From contig NZ_JAPSIB010000010.1 in assembly GCF_031179145.1 (NCBI RefSeq), forward strand, positions 33,585 through 97,584: a DNA stretch of 64,000 nucleotides. The letters run 5' to 3'. A model generated the notes under the pieces. It was not told where the DNA came from. It did no database searches and was given only the letters and a program-made list of their open reading frames with translations. Source of the stretch: Brevibacterium sp. (GTDB lineage: Bacteria > Actinomycetota > Actinomycetes > Actinomycetales > Brevibacteriaceae). Every line of letters begins with the position of its first letter. The stretch's first letter is position 1. Made by a program: the position numbers and the translations under genes. Shown here piece after piece: positions 9,307 through 19,030 of the stretch.

Positions 9307-10020
9307 TCACTGACCCGTCGTGCGCATCGTGATGTTGATCCTCCCACCGCCGAGGTGAGCGAGTCGAGCGTACGCCGGCGCCGTGTCCGCCACGATGCCC
9401 CTCACCCCGTGGTAGGCGAAGCGGGCGGGACCGCCGAAGACGAAGGCATCACCGGAGGCCAGCCGGATGTCTTCGTAGGGACGGTTGCGGTTCGTCGTGT
9501 TTCCGAACCGGAAGAGACAGGTGTCGCCCAGGGACAGTGAGACGACGGGGGCGGGATCGGATTCGTCCTTGTCCTGATGCATCCCCATCTTCGCGTTCTC
9601 GTCGTAGAAGTTGACGAGGGCGACGTCAGGGGAGTAGTCGGCCGCGTTGAACCCCCAAGCCGCCGGATCCGCTGCAGGTTCGTCCTGAGTGAGAACCTCG
9701 GCCGCCGAGGCGATGGCCTTCTGGCCCAGCCGCGTCATCCAGCTGGGAAACGGCAGCACATGCTCCCTGTTGACGTCGCTTGCCTCGCGTTCGTAGCGGC
9801 CCGGCCGCCAATGCCAGCCGAGCCCGATCGTCTTCACGCTCATCGGGTGGCCGGCGATGATCGTCGAATGCGCCGGCACGGGGCCGGAGCGCCAGACCTC
9901 GAACTGGCGCAGCAGCCAGGTCTGAGCCGTTTCGTCGAGGAACCCGGGCAGCCAGACGGCCCCGGGTGCGATCACTCGGGGCCGACGGTCGAAAGCCTCA
10001 TCGGCGAACAGCGCATTCAT
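9307..10020 (-). CDS. alkB: AlkB-family 2-oxoglutarate/Fe(II)-dependent dioxygenase
   Basis: 237 residues. The Fe(II) ligands are the H-x-D pair His148/Asp150 (MHQDKDE) and His204 (FAYHGVRG); the 2-oxoglutarate-binding arginines are in the RINITMR motif (Arg228, Arg233). VALVNFYD precedes the HxD as in AlkB. The enzyme oxidatively removes methyl or larger alkyl adducts from N1-adenine or N3-cytosine in DNA or RNA. It lies 31 bp downstream of an FAD reductase on the same strand and is probably co-transcribed with it. The link to that reductase may be only positional, since AlkB enzymes need no reductase. Confidence 0.92.
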   Translation of the reverse strand: MNALFADEAFDRRPRVIAPGAVWLPGFLDETAQTWLLRQFEVWRSGPVPAHSTIIAGHPMSVKTIGLGWHWRPGRYEREASDVNREHVLPFPSWMTRLGQKAIASAAEVLTQDEPAADPAAWGFNAADYSPDVALVNFYDENAKMGMHQDKDESDPAPVVSLSLGDTCLFRFGNTTNRNRPYEDIRLASGDAFVFGGPARFAYHGVRGIVADTAPAYARLAHLGGGRINITMRTTGQ

Positions 10021-10051
10021 CAGCGTGCAGAAGCTCGCGACCGTTTACGTC

Positions 10052-11260
10052 TCAGAGTTCGCCGACAGGAACCGATTCGTCCCGCAGGCGGGCGGAATCG
10101 ACATCCTTGCCGACGAGGGCGCGCAGTTCGTCGCCGTAATCCCAGACGTTGACATTCATGGCCGCGGTCACCGTGGAGTCGCGGGTCCAGAATGCGATGA
10201 ACTCACCGCTCGACTTGTCGCCGCGGATGACGACCTCATCGTCGGGCGCGGAATGGCCGACGTACTCCATGCCGAGATCGAACTGGTCGGTGTAGAAGTA
10301 CGGCTGCCAGTCGTAAGAGCGCTGCCGACCGCAGATCGTGGCGGCCGCAACGGAGGCCTGTCGCACGGCATTGTCCCAGTGCTCCACCCGCAGCCGCTGA
10401 CCGAGCAGCGTGTTCGGGGCGTTGGCGATGTCGCCGATCGCGAGGATGTCCGGGTCGCTGGAGACCAAGTGCTCGTCGACGAGGACACCGTTGTCGAGGG
10501 CGAGGCCGGCCTCCTCGGCGAGCTGAGTCGCAGGAGCGGCGCCGATGCCGACGACGACGAGATCGGCGGGAATGGATCCGTTGTTCGTCTCGACTCCGGA
10601 GACGGTTCCGGCGCCGGAGAACCCAGTGGTCGTGGCATCCGTGCGGAAGACGACGCCGTTCTTGGTGTGGAGGTCTGCGAAGTACTGTCCGATCTTCTCG
10701 CCGAGGGCGGACTTGAGCGGGGGAGTGGAGCGGAGGAGGACGGTGACGGTGCCGCCGTTGGACTTGGCGGCAGCGGCGACCTCGAGGCCGATCCATCCGC
10801 CGCCGATGATGACGACGTTCGCACCTTCGGAGAATCGGGCGCGGATCGCCTCGGCGTCGTCGGCATCGCGCAGCGTCACGACGTTGTCGAGGCTCGAGCC
10901 GGGAAGATCGAGGTCGTTGGGGATCGAACCGGTGGCGAGCACGAGCTTCTCGTAGCTCAGGGCCTCTCCGCTGCCGAGTTCGACCGTGTGCGCCGCGGCG
11001 TCGAGTCCGGTGGCGTCGGTGCCGAAGAAGGTCGTGATGTCGTTGTCGGCATACCAGCCCTCGTCCTCGAGTCCGAGTTCGGTCGGATCGACGCCTTCGA
11101 CGAGGACCTTCTTCGACAGGTCGGGGCGGTGGTAGGGCGGCAGCGATTCGGAGCCGATGAGGGCGATGGGCTTGTCGTAGCCCTGGTCGCGAAGCTCCTT
11201 GACGACGTGCCCTCCGCCGATTCCCGCTCCGATGACCACTGTTCCGAATCGCTGCGTCAT
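10052..11260 (-). CDS. NAD(P)/FAD-dependent oxidoreductase (ferredoxin reductase-like)
   Basis: 402 residues, the usual length of the rhodocoxin/putidaredoxin-reductase type. An FAD-binding GxGxxG lies at residues 11-16 (VVIGAGIGGGH), a second dinucleotide fold near residue 145 (VVIIGGGWIGLEVA) binds NAD(P)H, and the FAD GD motif is in DILAIGDIANAPN. A C-terminal reductase domain follows (FYTDQFDLGMEYVG). Such enzymes pass electrons from NAD(P)H to a ferredoxin for a P450 or dioxygenase; no partner is encoded next to it. The ATG at 11260 (MTQRFGTVV) was chosen because the residues upstream do not match the family. Confidence 0.88.
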   Translation of the reverse strand: MTQRFGTVVIGAGIGGGHVVKELRDQGYDKPIALIGSESLPPYHRPDLSKKVLVEGVDPTELGLEDEGWYADNDITTFFGTDATGLDAAAHTVELGSGEALSYEKLVLATGSIPNDLDLPGSSLDNVVTLRDADDAEAIRARFSEGANVVIIGGGWIGLEVAAAAKSNGGTVTVLLRSTPPLKSALGEKIGQYFADLHTKNGVVFRTDATTTGFSGAGTVSGVETNNGSIPADLVVVGIGAAPATQLAEEAGLALDNGVLVDEHLVSSDPDILAIGDIANAPNTLLGQRLRVEHWDNAVRQASVAAATICGRQRSYDWQPYFYTDQFDLGMEYVGHSAPDDEVVIRGDKSSGEFIAFWTRDSTVTAAMNVNVWDYGDELRALVGKDVDSARLRDESVPVGEL

Positions 11261-11369
11261 TGCCCGTGCCTCCGTGTCGTTAGGGGTTTGTTCAAGCCTG
11301 GACCGAGGCCGGTGACGAGTCAAACGGGTGTCGCTTCGTGACATGGGAGGGGGCGCAGCAGGGGAGATT

Positions 11370-11399
11370 TTGAAATTTTCCCGCACGCGGGCGTAGAGT
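11370..11399 (+). promoter_or_regulatory. Promoter of tRNA-Ala(CGC)
   Basis: A -35 hexamer TTGAAA (11370-11375) and a -10 hexamer TAGAGT (11394-11399) with an 18-bp spacer, ending 11 bp before the mature tRNA 5' end. Confidence 0.7.
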
Positions 11400-11410
11400 A
11401 ATGCCCGTCA

Positions 11411-11483
11411 GGGGCTATAGCTCAGTTGGTAGAGCGCTTCGTTCGCAATGAAGAGGTCAGGGGTTCAATTCCCCTTAGCTCCA
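11411..11483 (+). tRNA. tRNA-Ala, anticodon CGC
   Basis: A 73-nt cloverleaf. The acceptor arms GGGGCTA and TAGCTCC pair with a G3:U70 wobble, the main alanine identity element. The D arm is GCTCAGTTGGTAGAGC; the anticodon loop TTCGCAA presents CGC (codon GCG); the T arm is AGGGG-TTCAATT-CCCCT; the discriminator is A. CCA is not encoded. Confidence 0.97.
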
Positions 11484-11490
11484 CCCTGTG

Positions 11491-11534
11491 ATGTGTCGCG
11501 ACATCGTTCCTGCGATGTCGCGACACATTTCTCA
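11491..11534 (+). terminator. Rho-independent terminator after tRNA-Ala
   Basis: A perfect 16-bp stem (ATGTGTCGCGACATCG with its exact complement) around a 6-nt loop, followed by the T-rich stretch TTCTCATTT. It starts 8 bp after the tRNA. On the other strand it also lies downstream of the membrane protein gene that ends at 11575, so it may serve both. Confidence 0.88.
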
Positions 11535-11574
11535 TTTCCGGGCTGCCGGTCCCCCTCGCTCGGACCGGGTTGGT

Positions 11575-12147
11575 TCACGAAGCAGTGGACATCCCCACCG
11601 TCGGCGACGGGACTGGCTGCCGAATGAAGCCTGCGGCTATGCCGAGGTATGTGAGGCCCCACAGTGACACGGCCAAATCAGGTCGCTCGCCGGTGGTGAT
11701 GACGAACGGGAACATGAAGAGGAATGGGTAAGCCCCCATCACCAGCGGAGTGAATCGCGTCCAGCCCTTCCACTGAGCTTCCCGCACAGCTGCAACGCCG
11801 GCGACTGCCATGCCGACTGCTGTCCCCAGTGCGGCGATCGGCAACAACACCAGGTCCTGTTCGTGCCCGCGCATGAGCAATGCGACCTCGGCGACGATGA
11901 AGACGATTCGGGCGGCCATGGCGAGATAGAGGCCCGCACGACCCCAGTGCGTCTCGCCGACAACTCCCCGGCGCAGCAGACCAGCGAGTCCGACGAGCAC
12001 CAGCACATGCGCGAATATGAATACGGAAGCCATGACGTAGAATTCGCGACTTTCGCCGATCGCGCCGAGCCCAGTCAGCCCATTGCTGATCCAAATGATT
12101 GCTGCGAGCCCCAGGGCTGCGGCGTAGAACGTGTCTGTTCTTTGCAT
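11575..12147 (-). CDS. Integral membrane protein of unknown function
   Basis: 190 residues with about six hydrophobic helices (for example FYAAALGLAAIIWISNGLTG, VFIFAHVLVLVGLAGLL, IAALGTAVGMAVAGVAAV). I recognise no family motif. It is divergently transcribed from a TetR regulator across a 79-bp region with inverted repeats, which makes it the likely target of that regulator. The start ATG at 12147 has GGAGGAGCC upstream. A role such as stress sensing or efflux assistance would be a guess. Confidence 0.8.
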   Translation of the reverse strand: MQRTDTFYAAALGLAAIIWISNGLTGLGAIGESREFYVMASVFIFAHVLVLVGLAGLLRRGVVGETHWGRAGLYLAMAARIVFIVAEVALLMRGHEQDLVLLPIAALGTAVGMAVAGVAAVREAQWKGWTRFTPLVMGAYPFLFMFPFVITTGERPDLAVSLWGLTYLGIAAGFIRQPVPSPTVGMSTAS

Positions 12148-12160
12148 GGCTCCTCCATCG

Positions 12161-12219
12161 GATATAGTTCTGCTATATTCGGTATACTCCTCATCTACCG
12201 AATAATCAATGGCTATAGT
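12161..12219. promoter_or_regulatory. Divergent promoter/operator region, candidate TetR operators
   Basis: Contains a perfect inverted repeat ATATAG-TTCTG-CTATAT (12162-12178), a second one TTCGGTA-11 nt-TACCGAA (12178-12202), and a TATAGT -10 hexamer (12214-12219) seven bases before the TetR start codon, giving a probably leaderless TetR mRNA. The AT-rich palindromes between a TetR gene and its divergent neighbour are the expected operator position. Confidence 0.55.
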
Positions 12220-12226
12220 TGAGTGA

Positions 12227-12838
12227 ATGGCTACGCATATCGGCTTGAACTATCGTCAGCGCCAGGCTCAGATGACGCGCGAACGCATCGTCGCCGCCGC
12301 GCGTCGGCTGATGACCGAACGCGGCTGGTCAGGTGCGACAGTTGAGGCGATAGCTGAGGATGCCGGTGTTGCAACTCCGACCGTCTACGCGGTGTTCGGC
12401 AACAAGCGCACGATCCTCAAAGCCATGCGCGAAACGATGGTTCGGGACGCCGATATCGGCGGACTGATGGATCAGGCCGCCGCCGAGCCGTCACCCCGTC
12501 GGCGGCTCGAGCTGTGGGCAAAGCTGATTCGGAGACAGATGGAGACCAGCTCCGACGTGATCGCAATCCATCGCGAGGCGGCGCGATCCGACCCAGCTGT
12601 AGCTGAGGCTCATCGGCGTGTCCTCGACCATCGTGCGCGTGCGTTCCGCGAATTCGTCGACGGCCTGCGCGAACACCTCGCCCCTGGCCTCGATGTCACA
12701 ATCGCCACCGATCTGCTGTGGGCGTTCTCCACAGAAGGGCTGTGGCACGAGCTCACTGTCGAACGTGGGTGGACCCCTGATGCCTTCGAGCAGTGGCTGG
12801 CGAAAACGCTCAGCCAGCAGCTCCTCGTCGAAAAGTGA
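12227..12838 (+). CDS. TetR/AcrR-family transcriptional regulator
   Basis: 203 residues. The N-terminal HTH is typical: RERIVAAARRLMTERGWSGA, then TVEAIAEDAGVATPTVYAVFGNK with the recognition helix around residues 48-58. The C-terminal ligand domain is all-helical. The gene is divergent from the membrane protein at 11575-12147 and probably represses that gene and itself through the palindromes between them. The ATG at 12227 follows a TATAGT -10 by seven bases and lacks a Shine-Dalgarno sequence. Ligand unknown. Confidence 0.9.
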   Translation: MATHIGLNYRQRQAQMTRERIVAAARRLMTERGWSGATVEAIAEDAGVATPTVYAVFGNKRTILKAMRETMVRDADIGGLMDQAAAEPSPRRRLELWAKLIRRQMETSSDVIAIHREAARSDPAVAEAHRRVLDHRARAFREFVDGLREHLAPGLDVTIATDLLWAFSTEGLWHELTVERGWTPDAFEQWLAKTLSQQLLVEK

Positions 12839-12865
12839 TCCGCCGAGCACCCGACCTGGGGCGGC

Positions 12866-13075
12866 TTGACGATGGGACTGCATGCGCGTTGTTTCGAGAT
12901 CCTCGACCAGCGCGGTCTTCTCGAGAGGTTCCTCGAACGTGCTATAAGCACCCGCTCGGCGTCACCGCTCCGCTGGAATCGAAGCACCGGAGTCGGCATC
13001 GCCGAACACGAGTGTTCGGCCACCGTCGAAGTGGCCGAGGGGACGCGGACCGAGCGTGTTCATCGCTGCCATGGC
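12866..13075 (+). pseudogene. Decayed internal fragment of a flavin monooxygenase
   Basis: Translated in one frame it reads [21 protein letters not shown] and then AEHECSATVEVAEGTRTE, matching two separate segments of the intact monooxygenase at 13946-15445 ([21 protein letters not shown] and [16 protein letters not shown]). Nucleotide identity in the first block is high (both copies contain TCGACCAGCGCGGTCT). The FAD-binding N terminus, about 50 residues between the blocks and everything after the second block are missing. It is a remnant of a paralogous copy, not a functional gene. Confidence 0.75.
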
Positions 13076-13117
13076 AGTTCTCTGCGCAGACCCGGTCTCC
13101 TGTTCATCCTCCCGGAA

Positions 13118-13415
13118 TCACCAGTCCGATTCGTAGGCCATGACGGCGATCTGCACTCTGTCTCGCAGTTCCAGGGTCGTGAGCGGCCGCGACACGTAAG
13201 TCTTGACCGTTGATTCGCTGAGGCAGAGCTCAGAGCCGATCTCGGCATTGGACAGCCCTTTCGCAACGAGCCTCATGATCTGGATTTCACGATCCTTGAG
13301 CTGGTCCGCTCGGGGGAACGCCGCAGGGGCTCGAGACACGTGATCCGCGGGCGATGTTCGGCGGAGTCCGCGAGAATCTGCCGAGTGGCCTCCATTTCGT
13401 CGAGGACGCCGCACG
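13118..13415 (-). pseudogene. Remnant of a NarL/FixJ-type response regulator
   Basis: The C-terminal LuxR-type helix-turn-helix is well preserved at 13118-13305 (LKDREIQIMRLVAKGLSNAE, then LCLSESTVKTYVSR, ending VAVMAYESDW-like). A piece of a receiver domain lies upstream in a different frame at about 13340-13410 (MEATRQILADSAEHRPRIT, like the M-D-G-x-E-A-T-R-x-I-L of intact regulators). Phosphoacceptor Asp, the rest of the receiver and the linker are absent and the two pieces are out of frame, so the gene is broken. No matching sensor kinase is present. Confidence 0.7.
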
Positions 13416-13450
13416 GTGGCTCCCGCTGATCTCGCGGCCAGCTCGTTCTG

Positions 13451-13784
13451 ATGGTGATTGCGATGGGCACCCTTGTGACCTTCTCCGGGCCTCCGGAGGA
13501 ACTCCGTGCCGCAGTCGATGAGGCCCGAGCCCGCGCATGGGCATCCGCGTTCGCCTATACTCTGGCGCAGTTCGCCCCCATCCCCGGAGCGTTCACTGAC
13601 CGCTGCCCTCGACGACTACCACGCCAGCCCTGCCGGACTCTTTTCCGCTGTCGGGTTGCTCGGCACCGTCATCGGGCTGGTGACCCTTGCGTTCGGCACC
13701 CTCGCCGCGATCATCTGGTCGAGCCCTCTGGCCGATTGGTCCGCCGGACTGGTGTCTGCGCCACGGCACACTGAGCGTCTCTGA
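13451..13784 (+). other. Possible decayed small membrane-protein ORF
   Basis: One frame reads LVTFSGPPEELRAAVDEARARAW-like sequence from 13451 and the next frame continues from about 13590 with a hydrophobic stretch (LFSAVGLLGTVIGLVTLAFG) to a stop at 13784. Joined by a frameshift they would give one ~105-residue protein. No family is recognised. It lies in a stretch of decayed genes, which favours a remnant over a real gene. The remaining bases to 13945 hold only the upstream region of the next gene. Confidence 0.25.
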
Positions 13785-13894
13785 GGCGACCGGCCCGAGT
13801 TCCTCGTTCTTGAGCATCGAGGGCCTTCCTCCAGTTCCAGGATATCGTTCGCCAGGGGGCTTGCCGCAAGACCCAGGGGCGGGGGCATGATTGA

Positions 13895-15444
<1,550 letters not shown>

Positions 15445-15445
<1 letters not shown>

Positions 15446-16632
15446 TGAGAATCCTCATCGTCGGGGCCGGGGTCGCCGGTCACACTCTGGCTCACTGGCT
15501 CCGACGCTCCGGGCATGAGCCGACTCTCGTCGAACGGGCGCCGCAACCTCGGCGAGGCGGCTATCTCATCGATTTCTGGGGCGCCGGGTACCGTGTCGCC
15601 GAACGGATGGGCATCGTCCCTAGACTGGAGGAGCTGGGCTGCCGTTTGGAGGAGATGCGCGATGTGTCGAAGGCGGGGCGGACGATCGCCCGCTTCGATC
15701 CGCGCCGGGCCGTCGACAGCGTCGAGGGACGCTACATCAGCATTGCCCGTTCCGACCTCGCGAGAGCGATCTTCGAAAGCCTCGGCGACGGGGTGGAGAC
15801 GATCTTCGGCGACAGCGTGCGCTCTCTCGAAGACGATGGGGGCCGCGTCCACGTCGACTTCGCTCATGGAGGGGCGCGAGAATTCGACCTGGTGATCGGC
15901 GCCGATGGAGCACACTCCCTGACCCGCCGCCTCGTCTTCGGCGCCGACGAGCAGTTCGAAAGGTTCCTCGGGATCACCGTCGCTGCCTTCGACGTCACCG
16001 GGTACCGTCCGCGGGAAGAGAACATCGTCGTCACTCACGCCGAGGTGGGAATGCAGGCCCTCCGTCTGGCGACGCGGGAGGACGCGACGATGTTCCTGTT
16101 CACGTTCCGCAGCGACGAGCAGCTGCCCCACGACGATGCCCGGGCACAGCAGGAGATGCTGCGGCGACGCATGCACGGGGTCGGCTGGGAGGTGCCGGAG
16201 ATGATCAGCCGGATGAAGGAGACGCGGACCTTCTACATGGATCGCGTCAGCCAAGTCCGGATGCCGACCTGGTCCCGGGGCCGCGTGGCGCTGATCGGCG
16301 ATGCGGCGGCAGCGCCCTCGCTGCTCGCCGGGCAGGGGTCGGCGCTGGCGATGATCGAGGCGTACACGCTCGCCACAGAGCTGGACCGTGCTGAGGGCGA
16401 CCATCTCGCCGCGTTCGCAGGCTACGAGAAGCGCCTGGCGGACTTCGTGCGGTCCAAACAGGATGCCGCTCTTCGGCTGTCGATGGTGTTCGCGCCCCGC
16501 GGCCGGTTCCAGCTGGTCCGACGCAATGCGCTGATGAAGCTCATGGGGCTGCCATTCGTTCTCGATCTCGCCCTGAACCGAAGTCTGCGGGACCGGATCC
16601 GGCTGCCGGACGGGCCCCCGAGAACCGGCTGA
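15445..16632 (+). CDS. FAD-dependent monooxygenase, TetX-like
   Basis: 395 residues. The FAD-binding GAGVAG is at residues 7-12, followed by the usual acidic end of strand 2 (LVERAPQPRRGGYLIDFWG). The DG motif is LVIGADGAHSLTRRLVFG and the GD motif is VALIGDAAAAPSLLAGQGS near residue 284. The compact length without a C-terminal thioredoxin domain resembles TetX and related antibiotic-modifying or biosynthetic hydroxylases. The ATG at 15445 shares a base with the preceding TGA (TGATG). Whether it acts on the same compound as its neighbour is unknown. Confidence 0.85.
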
Positions 16633-16804
16633 ATGCACGGCGCCCCGACAATCAGCGTTGCCCCGACAGTCGGTTGAATGCGAGCCGGCTCCGGATCGGA
16701 GCGATCCGGGGCCGGGGTGCGGGCTGCCCGGCGGTCAGAAGCCGGTGGCTGAACTTTCTTCTGGTTGGCGTCCCTCGGCCTCAGTCTTCGAATCCGGACA
16801 GGAA

Positions 16805-16835
16805 TTGCTTTGCATCGCAGGGTAGCCTAACCTCA
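16805..16835 (+). promoter_or_regulatory. IdeR/DtxR-type iron box and promoter
   Basis: The 19-mer at 16817-16835 contains AGCCTAACCT and matches 15 of 19 positions of the IdeR/DtxR consensus (TTAGGTTAGCCTAACCTAA). It overlaps a possible -35 TTGCTT (16805-16810) and -10 TAACCT (16828-16833) with a 17-bp spacer. Binding of Fe-loaded IdeR here would block transcription of the ABC transporter operon when iron is plentiful. Confidence 0.8.
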
Positions 16836-16869
16836 GTTCGTTCCGTTGATTTTCGTGAAGTGGGGAAAC

Positions 16870-17937
16870 ATGTCAGCTGTACGCTCTCTCAAGCGGTGCT
16901 CGGGCCTAGTGGCCGCCGCGGTCGTGCTTGCACTCTCCGGGTGTGGGGCGTCCGAAGTCGTCGAAGAGGAGAAGGTCTCGGGCCAGGGAGAGGGAAAGAC
17001 GGAGTATCCGCTGACGATTGAGAACTGCGGTCGTGAGATCACCATCGAGAGCGCGCCGCAGAATGTCGTGTCCCTCGACCAGAACTCGACAGAGATCCTC
17101 CTCTCGCTCGGGCTTGAGGAGCATATTGCCGGCGCTGCCTCGTGGACGGACCCCATCCTCGATTCCCTCGCTGAGGCGAACAAGCAGGTTCCCCGCCTGT
17201 CCGACGATGCCCCGACCTACGAGGTCGTCCTCGACGCGGACCCCGACTTCGTCACGGCTTCGTTCGGCCGGCACTACAACGAAGAGGGCGGGGTTGTCTC
17301 ACGGGACCGCCTGGCCGAGACCGGAATCGAATCGTACCTCTCACCCACCGACTGCGAAGGCGGCACGAGCATCAACGGCGGTGGGACCAGAACACAGCTG
17401 CTGACCCTCGATTCCCTCTACCAGGAGATCCGAGACATGGCCGCGATCTTCGACGTCAAGGATCGCGGGGAGAAGCTCATCAGCGAACTGCAGTCGCGCA
17501 CCGATGCCGCACTGAAGGGAGTGGACCTGCAGGGGAAGACCGTGGCGTTCTGGTTCGCCGACACTCGCACTCCCTACATCGCTGGTAAGTACGGTTCCGC
17601 CTCGATGCTCGCATCGATGACGGGAATGGAGAACGTGTTCTCCGACGTCGATGACGACTGGCCGGCCACTGGCTGGGAGACGTTCGTCGAGAAGGACCCA
17701 GAGATCATCGTTCTCGGTGACCTCCAGCGGGACCGCTTCCCCGGTGACCGCCTCGACGACAAGATCGAGTTCCTCAAGTCGGATCCGCTGACGAAGACGA
17801 TGGGCGCCGTGCAGAACGAATGCTTCATCGCCCTCCACGGCGCGGAGATGAACCCGTCCATCCGGTCGGTGGCAGGACTGGAGAAGATCCAGTCCTGGAC
17901 GAAGGAATCCGGGGGCTGCGGCGCCGGTGCGAGCTGA
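16870..17937 (+). CDS. Iron-type ABC transporter substrate-binding lipoprotein
   Basis: 355 residues. A signal peptide ends in a lipobox LSGC with the lipid-anchored Cys at residue 25. The mature part is a periplasmic-binding fold of the FecB/BtuF (helical-backbone metal receptor) group: SAPQNVVSLDQNSTEILLSL, then LGLEEHIAGAA, and a second lobe starting near LKGVDLQGKTVAFWFADTRT. It should capture a ferric siderophore or heme outside the membrane; actinomycete relatives are sometimes labelled F420-0 transporters, but the iron box favours iron. I chose the ATG at 16870 after TGGGGAAAC because it gives a complete signal peptide. Confidence 0.88.
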   Translation: MSAVRSLKRCSGLVAAAVVLALSGCGASEVVEEEKVSGQGEGKTEYPLTIENCGREITIESAPQNVVSLDQNSTEILLSLGLEEHIAGAASWTDPILDSLAEANKQVPRLSDDAPTYEVVLDADPDFVTASFGRHYNEEGGVVSRDRLAETGIESYLSPTDCEGGTSINGGGTRTQLLTLDSLYQEIRDMAAIFDVKDRGEKLISELQSRTDAALKGVDLQGKTVAFWFADTRTPYIAGKYGSASMLASMTGMENVFSDVDDDWPATGWETFVEKDPEIIVLGDLQRDRFPGDRLDDKIEFLKSDPLTKTMGAVQNECFIALHGAEMNPSIRSVAGLEKIQSWTKESGGCGAGAS

Positions 17938-19030
17938 ACCCAGCACTCGTCCCGAGGTGGTTCCCGCCCCGGTCCACGCGACTGGGTCCGACCGCACCCG
18001 GTCATTGCGGATGCCCTCGACCGTCGTCGCTCTCGTCCTCAGCGGCGCCGGAATCGTGGCCTTCCTCGCCTCGGTCGCCGTGGCGGTGACACTCGGACCC
18101 GCCGAGGTGTCGCTGGTCAACGTCCGAGACGTCGTGACCAATCACTTCGGTCTCACGACCATCCCGGTGCGCGTCTCCGAGGACGCGATCGTGTGGGAGG
18201 AACGTTTGCCAAGGGCCCTGGTCGCCGCCGCGTGCGGAGCGGGCCTGGGCGTGTGCGGAGCGATTCTGCAGTCGCTGCTGCGCAACCCTCTGGCCGACCC
18301 CTTCATCCTCGGCGTCTCCTCCGGAGCGTCGACCGGCGCCGTCCTCATCGGTATGCTCGGACTCGGCGGATCGGCGATCGGGCTCTCCGGCGGAGCGTTC
18401 ATCGGAGCGCTGATCGCGTTCGGGCTCGTGCTCCTCCTTGCCCGCTACTCGTCGGCGGGCACCGGCAGCATCGTCCTCGCGGGCGTCGCCAGCACCCAGC
18501 TGTTCTCGGCCCTGACCTCGCTGGTGATCTTCGGCTTCGCCGACTCCGACGAGACGCGCGGCGTGATGTTCTGGCTGCTCGGATCCCTCGAAGGCATGCG
18601 CTGGAACGATGTCGTGCTCACGGTCACGGTCGCCCTCTTCGGCGTCGTCATCGCCCTCTTCCACATGCGCAGCCTCGACGCCTTCGCGTTCGGCGAGGAT
18701 GTGGCCGCCTCATTGGGCATCAGCGTCACCCGCACCCGGATCGTTCTGCTCACCCTCACCGCTCTCGTCACCGCCGCACTGGTCAGCGTGGCCGGAGCCA
18801 TCGGCTTCGTCGGCCTGGTCCTGCCGCATGCGGCACGCCTGCTTTTCGGACAGCGCCATTCCCGCATCATCCCTGCCGCAGCGATCCTCGGCGCCCTCTT
18901 CATGGTCTGGGTCGACGCCGGATCCAGGGTCGCCTTCGCGCCGACCCCGCTGCCGGTGGGCGTCGGAACCGCGCTCATCGGGGTGCCCGTGTTCGTGCTC
19001 CTGCTCATTCGACGGAGGAACCGCCCATGA
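17927..19030 (+). CDS. FecCD-type ABC transporter permease
   Basis: 367 residues, about nine to ten hydrophobic helices. It contains the FecCD hallmark RLPRALVAAACGAGLGVCGA, then ILQSLLRNPLADPFILGVSS, and near the C terminus IGFVGLVLPHAARLLFGQRH, the coupling-helix loop. The GTG start lies 11 bp inside the end of the binding-protein gene, and the stop overlaps the ATPase gene by 4 nt. It forms the membrane channel of the iron-chelate importer. Confidence 0.92.
   Translation: MRAEPSTRPEVVPAPVHATGSDRTRSLRMPSTVVALVLSGAGIVAFLASVAVAVTLGPAEVSLVNVRDVVTNHFGLTTIPVRVSEDAIVWEERLPRALVAAACGAGLGVCGAILQSLLRNPLADPFILGVSSGASTGAVLIGMLGLGGSAIGLSGGAFIGALIAFGLVLLLARYSSAGTGSIVLAGVASTQLFSALTSLVIFGFADSDETRGVMFWLLGSLEGMRWNDVVLTVTVALFGVVIALFHMRSLDAFAFGEDVAASLGISVTRTRIVLLTLTALVTAALVSVAGAIGFVGLVLPHAARLLFGQRHSRIIPAAAILGALFMVWVDAGSRVAFAPTPLPVGVGTALIGVPVFVLLLIRRRNRP

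Noticed and set aside
13118..13414. Complete LuxR-family regulator gene
   Set aside because: Only the HTH is recognisable; the N-terminal part of the frame is Arg/Ser-rich junk and the receiver fragment is in another frame.
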